Assembly (NCBI RefSeq): GCF_000177675.1
Contig: NZ_ADGX01000006.1
Span: 1 to 64,000, forward strand
DNA from: Parafrankia sp. EUN1f
Lineage (GTDB): Bacteria; Actinomycetota; Actinomycetes; Frankiales; Frankiaceae
Length of the DNA stretch: 64,000 nucleotides
Direction: 5' to 3'
Every line of letters begins with the position of its first letter. The stretch's first letter is position 1. The position numbers and the translations under genes were made by a program. Positions 17,386 through 25,723 of the stretch are shown piece by piece. The notes beneath the pieces were generated by a model. It saw nothing but the letters and a program-made list of their open reading frames with translations. It was not told the DNA's origin and did no database searches.

Positions 17386-18969
17386 TCAGGCGTACAGCCG
17401 GCGGCGCTCGACGATGTCGTGCCACCGGTCGGCGAACGCGGCGTCGGAGAACTGCTGGGCCCGGTCGACCGCGGCCGCGGCCAGCCGGGAGCGCAGCCCG
17501 TCCTCGGCGGCCAGCCGGCGGGTGAACGAGGCGACCTGCTCCGGATCGCTCCAGCGGTAGCCGTCCCGCCCGTGCCGGACGATCTCGCGCTGCCCGGCGC
17601 GGTCGATGACGACCGGCACGCAGCCGCCGGCCATCGCCTCGACGGTGGTCATCCCGAAGTGCTCGGCGGTCCAGGGGCGGCGCCGGTCGTCCTCGCCGTA
17701 GCCGGTCGCCGACCAGAAGACCGAGCTGGTGGACAGCAGCCGCTCGACCTCGGCCCGCGGCGCGTTCGGCAGCACCTCGACGGGCAGCCCCGCACCGGCG
17801 GCACGGACCTGCTCGACGTAGGGCTTCTGCGAGTCCTCACAGCCGCCGACGACGTACATCTTCCAGTCGGGCAGCCCGCCGGAGCGGTACAGCTCACCGA
17901 ACCACTGGACCATCTCCAGCTGCCGCTTGGCATGGCCGAGGCCCGGGGCGAAGAACCGCCCGACGGTGATCACGGCCTTCTCCCGCTCCGGGGCCGGGTG
18001 GAGCCGGTCGACCTGGATCGGCGGGAACAGCACGTCGGAGTCCCGCTTCCACAGCTGGCGGATCCAGCCGCGGGTGTACTGCGAGTTGGCCATGACGGTG
18101 TCGTAGCCGTCGAGGTAGCCGAGGTCGGCCGGGTCGCGCAGCAGCCACGGGAAGCGCAGCGCCATCCGCTCCAGCGGGCCCTCGTCGGCGTCGGTGACCC
18201 GCGGCCGGCTCACCGCCACACCGAGCTCCCGCACATCCGCCTCGCCGGGGGAGAACGCGTCGCTGACCAGGGTCAGCTCGGTGCCCTTCGACGACGACGG
18301 CAGCGCCACCTCGAACGGGGCGAACTCCTGGCCGACCGTCAGCTTGGCAAGCACCGTCCCGTCGGCGTCGAGGACCTGCAGCCGCACACCCTCGGGGGCG
18401 CCGGGCCGGCCGATGTCGGCCCGCAGGGTCCGCCCGCCGCCGGGGTTGACGGCGAGGATGCCGGAGCCGTTCGTCCAGGTCCACTGCCGGCGCCGGCCGC
18501 CTTCCGGCGGATACCAGCCCTGCCCGAAGCTGACGGCGGGGGTCACCCCGCGCAGCAGCGGGCCGGCGGTGCGCACCGCGGCCTTGCGCCAGGCGGCCAT
18601 GTCGTGGTCGAACGGCGTCGGGAAGAAGCACAGGTACGCGGACCGCGGCGACCGCGGGGCGAGCCGGCTCATGTACGAGCCGTTGACGAACAGGTGGTAC
18701 TCCTCGGACAGGACGGCGATCGCGTCCTCGCCGCGGTCGGGCAGCCGCCGGTAGCGGCAGCCCGACAGATCCAGACCCAGGTGGCTGCCGATCGCGGCGA
18801 GGTCGACGTCGGAATGCCCGATGATGTCGACGTCGAGGCCGTCCGCGGCCAGCACCTGGGCGATCATGCCGTTGTGGCGCTCGCCGCCGCCCATCGAGTG
18901 CCAGAAGCGGTTGTAGACGGCCGCGCGCAGACCCTCCGCACGCGGACCGGCGGTGCCGGGCGCGGTCAT
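17386..18969 (-). CDS. GT4-like glycosyltransferase with an inserted beta-rich segment
   Basis: A 527-residue protein. The N-terminal part (AVYNRFWHSMGGGERHN, then VDIIGHSDVD) and the C-terminal part (VGRFFAPGLGHAKRQLEMV, EHFGMTTVEAMAGGCVPVV) are the two halves of a GT-B glycosyltransferase. Between them, about residues 170-270, is an extra segment (WTWTNGSGILAVNPGGG...VLAKLTVGQEFAPFEVAL) that looks like a small beta-sandwich. The ATG at 18969 overlaps the stop of the GT2 gene (ATGA); the longer open frame upstream is a shadow of that gene. It belongs to the wzm-wzt export operon, so it probably extends the exported glycan. Confidence 0.88.
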   Translation of the reverse strand: MTAPGTAGPRAEGLRAAVYNRFWHSMGGGERHNGMIAQVLAADGLDVDIIGHSDVDLAAIGSHLGLDLSGCRYRRLPDRGEDAIAVLSEEYHLFVNGSYMSRLAPRSPRSAYLCFFPTPFDHDMAAWRKAAVRTAGPLLRGVTPAVSFGQGWYPPEGGRRRQWTWTNGSGILAVNPGGGRTLRADIGRPGAPEGVRLQVLDADGTVLAKLTVGQEFAPFEVALPSSSKGTELTLVSDAFSPGEADVRELGVAVSRPRVTDADEGPLERMALRFPWLLRDPADLGYLDGYDTVMANSQYTRGWIRQLWKRDSDVLFPPIQVDRLHPAPEREKAVITVGRFFAPGLGHAKRQLEMVQWFGELYRSGGLPDWKMYVVGGCEDSQKPYVEQVRAAGAGLPVEVLPNAPRAEVERLLSTSSVFWSATGYGEDDRRRPWTAEHFGMTTVEAMAGGCVPVVIDRAGQREIVRHGRDGYRWSDPEQVASFTRRLAAEDGLRSRLAAAAVDRAQQFSDAAFADRWHDIVERRRLYA

Positions 18970-20501
18970 CGCTCGACCAGCCAGCTCTGCAGGCTGACTC
19001 GCCGCTCGGTGGCGGCGGCGCCGATCTCCCGGCGGTGGCGCAGCATCGTGGGCAGCAGCCGCAGATAGGACGAGAACACCCGCACCCGCAGCAGGGTGGG
19101 GCGCACTGCCGGCCGGCTGCGCGAGCGCCACGCCTGGCGCAGTGTGCGCACGGCGATCGACGCAGTCGTCAGCGGGTAGCGGGCGACCGCCGAGATCGCG
19201 GTGCGCGCGGTCGCGTCCTTGGTCAGCATCAGCAGCCGGTTGCGGTCGGTGTGGAAGACGAACAGCGGGGACCACTCGACGCTGGACGCGGAGTGGACGT
19301 GGCGCAGCACCGCGCCCGGCACGTAGCGGATCTGGTAGCCGCGGGAGCGGATCCGCCAGGACAGGTCGGTGTCCTCGTAGTAGAGGAAGAAGTCGTCGTC
19401 GAACCAGCCGAGCTGCTGGCCCAGCTCGGTCCGCATCGCCATGCCGTTGCCGCAGGCGGTGAAGACCTCCTCCGGGTTGTCGAACTGGCCGGTGTCGATC
19501 TGCTGGTAGCCGCGGTCGGCGCCGTAGCCCTCGGTCAGCACGATGCCACCGACGTTGTTGATGACGTCCACCCGCGGCGCGTCGGCGCCCACCGTGAACG
19601 AGACGGTGGACGGCTCGGCCGTAACCGGCAGCGTGCACGACGACTGCAGAGCGTCCGACGGCAGAGCGTCCGACTGCAGAGCACCTGACGGCAGAGCACC
19701 CGACGTCGGGGCGTCCGGCGAGCCGTCCCAGCCCAGGGTGACGTCCTTGGCGGTGTCCGCGGCCCAGGTGATCCCGATGGTGACGGGGCCGTGCTCGGGC
19801 ACCGGAACGCACAGCTCGCCGTCGCCGCGGGTCCAGAAGAACGGGGCCTTCGGTGGGCCCTCGGCGCCGAAGGTGAGCTTCTCCCACAGCACCTCGCGCA
19901 GCACCTCGCGGCCGTCCACCGTCACCGAGCTGACTCGCACACCCAGCTGGCGCGGGTCGTGGGGGCCGGGGGAGAAGGTGGGCGTGGCCAGGGTGAGCCG
20001 CAGGAACCGGGGCAGGAAGACGACCTTGCCGGTGACCGCGCCGAGCCTGCTGCCGCCGGGCTCGTCGAACGGTGCCAGCAGCCGGGCCAGCCAGTCCGGC
20101 TCGGGGATGGCGTCGTTGTTCAGCAGCACCGCGAGCGGTGTGGTCACGTTCCGCAGCGCGAGGTTGTTCCCGCCGGCGAAACCGAGGTTGCGGTCCGACC
20201 GCACGACCTTCACCCAGGGGTAGCGGCTGGCGAGCAGCTCCAGCGAGTCGTCGCCGGAGGCGTTGTCGACCACCTGGGTCTCGAACGCGAACGGCGCGTC
20301 CTGCTTGGCGAGTGCGTCCAGGCAGGGCGGCAGCAGGTGTGCCCCGTTCCAGTTGACGATGACGACCGTCGCGAGCGGCCCGGTGCCGTTGCCGTCGCTG
20401 TTGCCGCTTTCGGCGCCGCTGCCGCTGCCGTCGCCGTTGCTCTTGGAAGCGCTGCTCATCGCACCATCCGCTCCTTGCCAGCCGTCACTGCCGCCAGTCA
20501 C
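18966..20501 (-). CDS. GT2 family glycosyltransferase (rhamnosyltransferase-like)
   Basis: A 511-residue GT-A enzyme. After a Ser/Gly-rich head of about 40 residues comes ATVVIVNWNGAHLLPPCLDAL, then VVDNASGDDS, NLGFAGGNN and the metal-binding region LLNNDAIPEPDW. The acceptor motif FLYYEDTDLSWR is in the second half. A large insert, about residues 150-310, separates them and contains a 15-bp tandem repeat that encodes alternating SGALP/SDALQ units. The C-terminal 90 residues are basic and may bind the membrane surface. GTG 20501 overlaps the wzt stop (GTGA). The EDxD motif is typical of rhamnosyl and related transferases in O-antigen loci. Confidence 0.88.
   Translation of the reverse strand: MTGGSDGWQGADGAMSSASKSNGDGSGSGAESGNSDGNGTGPLATVVIVNWNGAHLLPPCLDALAKQDAPFAFETQVVDNASGDDSLELLASRYPWVKVVRSDRNLGFAGGNNLALRNVTTPLAVLLNNDAIPEPDWLARLLAPFDEPGGSRLGAVTGKVVFLPRFLRLTLATPTFSPGPHDPRQLGVRVSSVTVDGREVLREVLWEKLTFGAEGPPKAPFFWTRGDGELCVPVPEHGPVTIGITWAADTAKDVTLGWDGSPDAPTSGALPSGALQSDALPSDALQSSCTLPVTAEPSTVSFTVGADAPRVDVINNVGGIVLTEGYGADRGYQQIDTGQFDNPEEVFTACGNGMAMRTELGQQLGWFDDDFFLYYEDTDLSWRIRSRGYQIRYVPGAVLRHVHSASSVEWSPLFVFHTDRNRLLMLTKDATARTAISAVARYPLTTASIAVRTLRQAWRSRSRPAVRPTLLRVRVFSSYLRLLPTMLRHRREIGAAATERRVSLQSWLVER
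19641..19700 (-). repeat. Four copies of a 15-bp in-frame repeat
   Basis: Units related to CGACTGCAGAGCGTC lie in tandem in the insert of the GT2 gene and encode five-residue repeats of the SDALQ type. Confidence 0.75.
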
Positions 20502-21757
20502 CGGCGCAGCCCTGCCTGGTAGTCGACGCGGAGCAGCCCGGCGACCTGCGGGCCGCTCACGCCGAACAGGTCCTCGAACCGCCGCACCGTGACCGGATGG
20601 CCGGTGGCGGCGTCCGACACCCGGACGTTGACCGCGAAGGCCCCGAGCAGCTCCGGCAGCCGGGGAACGACGAAGTCCACCATCACGATGCCCGGCCCCG
20701 GGCTGATGCCGCCAGGCGGGGTCTCCATCATCCAGATCGGGACCTCGCCCTGACCCAGGATGTCCACGTGCAGGTAGACGTGCTGCGGCGCGTAGTCGGT
20801 GAGGTCCAGCTCGACGCTGACGGTGAGCTGCTCACCCGGGTCGTACTGCACCTGCGGGGCGCCGCCGGGATCGCGGCTGAACGTGACCGCCGTCGGCTTG
20901 ACCGGTGACAGGTCGTACGGCACCGCCCCGCCCTCGACGGGCAGGCTGCCCAGCCGCTGGCGAAGCAGCTTCGTCCCGACCGCCGGCTGCCCGTCGTAGA
21001 TGAGGTTGCCCGTCTCCAGGACGAGCACCCGGTCGCACATGTTCTCGATCAGATCCAGGGAGTGGGTGACGAACAGGATCGTCCGCCCCTCGGCCCGGAA
21101 CTGCGCGATCTTGTCGAGGCACTTGCGCTGGAACGCCTCGTCACCGACGGCGAGCACCTCGTCGACGAGCAGGATGTCCGGGTCGACGTGCACGGCGACG
21201 GCGAAGCCGAGCCGCACGTACTGGCCGGACGAGTAGTGCTTCACCTCGTCGTCGATCTTGTGGCGCAGCTCGGAGAAGTCGACGATCGAGTCGAACAGCC
21301 GGTCGATCTCCCGCTTGGACAGACCCAGCAGCGAGGCGTTGAGATACACGTTGTCGCGGCCGGACAGCTCGCCGTTGAACCCGGCGCCCAGCTCCAGCAG
21401 CGAGGCGATCCGCCCGTTGACCGCCACCTCGCCGGAGGTCGGGCGCAGGATGCCGGCGAGGACCTTGAGCAGCGTCGACTTGCCCGACCCGTTCGCGCCC
21501 GCCAGGCCGACCGTCTGCCCGCGCCCGATCTGGACGTCGACGTCGCGCAGCGCCCAGAAATCCTCCCCGCTCGCGCCCTCGCGGCGGACGAACCGCTCCT
21601 TCAGGCTGGTCGCGCGCTTGTGGTAGGCGACGAACTTCTTGCTGACCCCGGCCGCGCGGATCACGGTCGGCGAGCCCGGCGACTGCGCCGCGGAGGCCGA
21701 GGCCGAGGCCGCGGGGCGGTCGGGCTGTGCGGGCGGGGCGAGCGGCGGTGACGACAC
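20498..21757 (-). CDS. wzt: Polysaccharide ABC exporter ATP-binding subunit (Wzt type)
   Basis: A 419-residue ATPase that, with the permease, exports finished polysaccharide across the membrane. Walker A is GANGSGKSTLL, the signature region reads HYSSGQYVRLGFA and Walker B is DILLVDEVLAVGDEAF, all with the Wzt-type spacing. A C-terminal domain (about 300-410, VQYDPGEQLTVSVELDL to DLFGVSG) matches the Wzt carbohydrate-binding beta-sandwich that recognises chain ends. The start is GTG 21757, overlapping the permease TAG by one base. The open frame farther upstream is a shadow of the permease. Confidence 0.93.
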   Translation of the reverse strand: MSSPPLAPPAQPDRPAASASASAAQSPGSPTVIRAAGVSKKFVAYHKRATSLKERFVRREGASGEDFWALRDVDVQIGRGQTVGLAGANGSGKSTLLKVLAGILRPTSGEVAVNGRIASLLELGAGFNGELSGRDNVYLNASLLGLSKREIDRLFDSIVDFSELRHKIDDEVKHYSSGQYVRLGFAVAVHVDPDILLVDEVLAVGDEAFQRKCLDKIAQFRAEGRTILFVTHSLDLIENMCDRVLVLETGNLIYDGQPAVGTKLLRQRLGSLPVEGGAVPYDLSPVKPTAVTFSRDPGGAPQVQYDPGEQLTVSVELDLTDYAPQHVYLHVDILGQGEVPIWMMETPPGGISPGPGIVMVDFVVPRLPELLGAFAVNVRVSDAATGHPVTVRRFEDLFGVSGPQVAGLLRVDYQAGLRR

Positions 21758-22755
21758 TAGAGGTCCTCGGCGAAGTCGGCCTGGAAGCGCCGGAACACCC
21801 GCAGCCCCAGAAAGAGCACGGCGAGCGAGATGAGCGCGGCGATCCCCAGGTGTTCGAGGTAGAACGTGTATCCGGTGTCGGCGATGATCGACGACGAGCC
21901 GGTGGAGTTGCCCGGCGGCGGGTCGTAGATCGCCCGCTGGAACGTCATCACCACCACGGCCATCGGGTTGAGCAGGTACACCCAGGTCCAGTCGCCGAGC
22001 CGGTCGGAGATCAGGCCGTACGCGTAGACCATCGGGTTGACCCAGAACCAGGCCACCAGGGCGACGTCCAGCAGGTGCTGGGTGTCGCGATAACGCACGT
22101 TCAGCGCCGACAGCAGCAGCGACAGCGCGACGGTGAACAGCAGCGCGACCGCCCCGGCGGGGACGATCAGCAGCAGCTCGGGCCCGAACAGGCTGTACTG
22201 CAGCCCCAGGATGACCACGAACAGCACCAGCAGCTGGAGCGCGAAGTGCACCGCGGCGAAGCCGACCGCGGACAGCGGCAGCACCAGCAGCGGGAAGCGC
22301 ACCTTCTTCACCAGGTTCGCGTTGGCCACCACCGCGCCGCAGGCGGACGACACGCTGCCGGAGAAGGCGTTCCACACCAGCATCCCGGACATCAGGTAAA
22401 TGCCGAAACGCGGGATCCCCGTCTTCAGCACGACCTGGAAGACGAAGGTGTAGACCACAAGCAGCAGCAGCGGGTTCGCCAGCGACCAGGCGAAGCCGAG
22501 CGTGGACCCCTTGTACTTGACCTTCAGGTCCTTGCGGACGAGGTTGCGCAGCAGCTCCCACCGCACCCGGGTCTGTGCCCGGCTGCGATGATCGACATGG
22601 CGCGCGCCGGAGCGTGAGCCGCGAGGGCGCTGGGCCGGTGCCGGTGTCGGCGCCTGCCCGGACCCCTGGCCCGGCGACGGCGGTGGTGATGAGGGGAACG
22701 TGGAGAGGTCAGCGACCCGCGACATGACCTTCTTCTTTCCCCGTCGGGCGTGCAT
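21757..22755 (-). CDS. wzm: Polysaccharide ABC exporter permease (Wzm type)
   Basis: A 332-residue ABC-2 type permease with six predicted membrane segments. After a disordered head of about 65 residues comes RWELLRNLVRKDLKVKYKGS, the amphipathic entry helix of the Wzm/TagG family, followed by LGFAWSLANPLLLLVVYTFVF. A short extracytoplasmic Gly/Ser/Pro loop precedes the last segment. ATG 22755 is the longest start; ATG 22725 (MSRVADLS) has AAGAAGG just upstream and is an equal candidate. It is the first gene of the five-gene glycan export operon. Confidence 0.92.
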   Translation of the reverse strand: MHARRGKKKVMSRVADLSTFPSSPPPSPGQGSGQAPTPAPAQRPRGSRSGARHVDHRSRAQTRVRWELLRNLVRKDLKVKYKGSTLGFAWSLANPLLLLVVYTFVFQVVLKTGIPRFGIYLMSGMLVWNAFSGSVSSACGAVVANANLVKKVRFPLLVLPLSAVGFAAVHFALQLLVLFVVILGLQYSLFGPELLLIVPAGAVALLFTVALSLLLSALNVRYRDTQHLLDVALVAWFWVNPMVYAYGLISDRLGDWTWVYLLNPMAVVVMTFQRAIYDPPPGNSTGSSSIIADTGYTFYLEHLGIAALISLAVLFLGLRVFRRFQADFAEDL

Positions 22756-22971
22756 CTCGGACCCGCACCGTGCTCGGCCCCTCCTCCGCCCAGCGCAACC
22801 GTGGCCGGTTGGCGTCGACTCCTCGACCGTTGCTCGAACGTCGTCGTGTGCTCGGACGCCGTCGTGCTTGAACGTCGTCGCCCGGGTTGGAGACGATGGC
22901 CGTAGACCGTACCGCGTGCCACCCCGGAGGCGATGCCCCGAGTCCGGTGACTGGCACCCCCAGGGGGGTTC

Positions 22972-22977
22972 ATAGTA
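22972..22977 (-). promoter_or_regulatory. Candidate -10 box for the wzm operon
   Basis: TACTAT on the reverse strand would give a leader of about 210 bases before wzm. I do not see a good -35 partner. Confidence 0.3.
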
Positions 22978-23028
22978 TCGATCCGTCTATCTGGCTCCGG
23001 CCGGCGAGCGCTCCACCCGAACCACCCG

Positions 23029-23034
23029 TTGACA
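23029..23034 (+). promoter_or_regulatory. Candidate -35 box for the HAD gene
   Basis: A consensus TTGACA lies about 100 bp upstream of the GTG at 23132. The best -10 partner, TGTCGT at 23051-23056, is weak. Confidence 0.35.
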
Positions 23035-23131
23035 ACCCGGAAACCTCCGGTGTCGTCCGGCGGTGGTCCGGGGGTGCCTGGCCGGCCCAGATTGGGCGGT
23101 CGGGGGACCGGCTGTCCGGGAGGGGCGGGCA

Positions 23132-25723
23132 GTGTTCACCGACGTCCGACTTCGCGAGGTCTGGTCGCATCTGGAGTCGGGCGGTGCCCAGGCCCTGACT
23201 CTCGATGTGTTCGACACCCTGCTGTGGCGCATGGTGCCCGAACCGGCACACGCCTTCATCACCCTGGGGCATCGCCTCGCCGAGATCGGCCAGCTGCCGA
23301 CCGGCGTCACCCCGGGCGAGTTCGCCCGCCTGCGCGTCTACGCGGAGCACAAGGCCCGGGAGCACTCCCACGAGGTGCGGGGCACCTACGAGGTACGCCT
23401 CGACGAGATCTGGGGCGTGCTGGTGCCGGCGCTGCCCGGCGCGGGCAGCCTCGGCGACCTGATGGACGTCGAGCTCGCCGTCGAGCGTGACCTGTGCCGG
23501 GCCGACCTGGCCGTCGTCGAGCTGGCCGAGCTCGCGATGACCAAACTCGGGCTGCCGGTGTACCTGCTCTCCGACACCTACTTCTCCGCCGCCCAGCTGG
23601 AGCGACTGCTCAGCCGCCCGGAGCTGGCCGGGGTGCCGTTCACCGAGATCTTCACCTCGTCCGACGCCGGGCTCAGCAAGAGCGACGGACTGTTCCGGCA
23701 CATGCTGGCCGCCTCGAACCTGCAGCCGTCGCGGGTCGTGCACCTCGGCGACCACCCGGTCGCCGACGTCGAGAGCGCCCGCGAGCACGGCCTGGTCGCC
23801 ATCCACTACCCGAAGTACTCCGGCTCGCTGAAGTCGACGCTCGAGCTGGAGGGCCTGCTCACCGGTCCGGGCGACGACACCCCGATCGACTCGGCGCACG
23901 GCGACTACGGCATGACCGCGCTGCGGGCCCGCTCGCTGCACCGCGCGGACGCCGCCGCCGTCCCGCCGGGCCTGCGCCGCTACTGGGAGACCGGCGCGAC
24001 CGTGTTCGGCCCGGTCTTCACCGGTTTTGCCGACTGGGCGGTGGAACGCACCAGAGACCACGGCGCCGACCACATCTACTGCCTGATGCGAGAGGGCGAG
24101 TTCCTCTCCCGCCTGGTCGCCGAGCCGGGCGCGGACGCCGGTGTGACCACCTCCACCCTGTGGGCGTCACGCCAGGTCTGCGCGCTGTCCAACGTGTTCG
24201 AGGGCAGCCCCGAGGAGCTGCGCAGCTTCCTCGTCCGCCGGCACGCGCCGAGCGTCGGCCAGCTGCTGCGCCAGCTCGGGGTCGCCGTCGACGACGTCGC
24301 CGGCATCTCCTCGCTCGCCGACCGGCGCCTGGACGTCCCCGGCCTGCTCGACGACACCCTCGAGGCGCTGTGCTCGGACGAGCGCATCCGCAGCGAGATC
24401 GTCCTGACCGCGGCCCGGCTGCGCGACCGGTACGTCCAGTACCTCGACACCCAGCTGCCCGAATCCGGGCGGATCGTCGTCGCCGACCTCGGCTGGGGCG
24501 GCACCATCCAGGCGCTGCTCGCCCGCCTGCTCGCCTCCACCGGGCGGGACTTCGACGTCCGCGGCCTCTACCTGGCGACGAACGCCGCCGCCGGCACGCA
24601 CCGCCTCGCGGGCCTGCAGATCGAGGGCTACGCCGCCTCCGGCGGGCAGCCGGAGCTGATGGCCAACCAGCTCATGCGCAGCCCCGAGGTGCTCGAACAG
24701 CTCTGCATGCCAGACATCGGCTCGCTGGTCTCCTTCGACGACGAGCACCGCCCGGTCCTGAGCATCGACCGCACCTCGCGGACCCAGGTCGCCCAGCGGG
24801 TCGCCGTCCAGGACGGCATCCTCGCCTTCCAGCGCGAATGGCTGCGCTACCGGCGCTCGGAGACGGCGATGCCGTCGCTGTCCGAGGCGGGCGCCCGGCA
24901 CGCCTCGCTGCGAATGCTGACCCGGTTCGTCGCCCGCCCCACCGCGGCCGAGGCCTCCGCGTTCGGCGCGTGGGCACACGACGACAACTTCGGCTCGGAC
25001 TCGACCGAGGGCCTGTTGCCGCCCGAGCTGGTCCGGCGGATGCCCTACCTGACCCCGGCGGACGTCGAGAAGATCACCATGCGGGAGCTGTACTGGCCCG
25101 CCGGTGTCGCCGGCGTCGCGAACCGGTCGCTCGCCGTGATCAGTGGTCTGGCCGCCGCGGCCGGGGTGCGGGCCGAGGAGGTCTCCCCGGAGGCCGCCGC
25201 CGGCCCGGTCGAGGTCTACGTCGACACCGGCAGCGACTTCGTCAACGGCCACAAGGAGACCGTCGTCACCCGCTCCGGGCGCGACGGGATGTCGATCGTG
25301 CGGCTGCGGGTCGAGGGTGTCGGCGCCCGCCGGGTGCGGATCGACCCGGCCGGCCGGCGCGGCCTGCTCCGCCTCGACTGGCTGACGATCTCCTTCCACC
25401 TGCACAACGCTCCCGAGCCGTACAAGGTCACCGTCACCTCCCTGGACGACCTCGCCGGCCAGCAGCTCGCGCTCATCGGCCTGCGGACCCTGCAGGCCAA
25501 CCTGCTGGAGATCGTCGGCGACGACCCGCAGATCATCTACACGATCGATCACGGCACGCAGCCGCAGCTCGGCGGGACGTACGCGATCGACGTCGAGATG
25601 GCCTTCGGCTGGCTCGGGATCCGGGCCGACCCGCTGCAGGTGCGCACGGCGGACGCGGCCCGCACCGGCCTGCCCGTCCGAGCCGCCCGGAAGATCCGTC
25701 GTGAGCTGGGAGGGATGCGGTGA
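23132..25723 (+). CDS. HAD-domain multidomain protein of a polysaccharide locus
   Basis: An 863-residue cytoplasmic protein with an N-terminal HAD hydrolase domain like those of COG5610. Motif I is LTLDVFDTLLWR, motif II YLLSDTYFS, the motif III lysine is in GLSKSDGLF, and motif IV is VVHLGDHPVADVESA. The +2 position of motif I is Phe, not Asp, so the reaction may not be ordinary phosphate-ester hydrolysis. The middle (about 280-640, DHIYCLMREGEFLSRLV, IVVADLGWGGTIQALL) is conserved-looking but unassigned, and the C-terminal 150 residues are beta-rich. GTG 23132 is chosen for GGAGGGG upstream. It overlaps the next gene by GTGA. It probably modifies the exported glycan. Confidence 0.82.
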   Translation: MFTDVRLREVWSHLESGGAQALTLDVFDTLLWRMVPEPAHAFITLGHRLAEIGQLPTGVTPGEFARLRVYAEHKAREHSHEVRGTYEVRLDEIWGVLVPALPGAGSLGDLMDVELAVERDLCRADLAVVELAELAMTKLGLPVYLLSDTYFSAAQLERLLSRPELAGVPFTEIFTSSDAGLSKSDGLFRHMLAASNLQPSRVVHLGDHPVADVESAREHGLVAIHYPKYSGSLKSTLELEGLLTGPGDDTPIDSAHGDYGMTALRARSLHRADAAAVPPGLRRYWETGATVFGPVFTGFADWAVERTRDHGADHIYCLMREGEFLSRLVAEPGADAGVTTSTLWASRQVCALSNVFEGSPEELRSFLVRRHAPSVGQLLRQLGVAVDDVAGISSLADRRLDVPGLLDDTLEALCSDERIRSEIVLTAARLRDRYVQYLDTQLPESGRIVVADLGWGGTIQALLARLLASTGRDFDVRGLYLATNAAAGTHRLAGLQIEGYAASGGQPELMANQLMRSPEVLEQLCMPDIGSLVSFDDEHRPVLSIDRTSRTQVAQRVAVQDGILAFQREWLRYRRSETAMPSLSEAGARHASLRMLTRFVARPTAAEASAFGAWAHDDNFGSDSTEGLLPPELVRRMPYLTPADVEKITMRELYWPAGVAGVANRSLAVISGLAAAAGVRAEEVSPEAAAGPVEVYVDTGSDFVNGHKETVVTRSGRDGMSIVRLRVEGVGARRVRIDPAGRRGLLRLDWLTISFHLHNAPEPYKVTVTSLDDLAGQQLALIGLRTLQANLLEIVGDDPQIIYTIDHGTQPQLGGTYAIDVEMAFGWLGIRADPLQVRTADAARTGLPVRAARKIRRELGGMR

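Larger units (their letters stand above)
22756..23131. other. Divergent promoter region between wzm and the HAD gene
   Basis: About 375 bp containing the promoters of both glycan transcription units. A TACTAT box at 22972-22977 points toward wzm. TTGACA at 23029-23034 points toward the HAD gene, with a possible TGTCGT -10 box 16 bases later. Confidence 0.45.
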
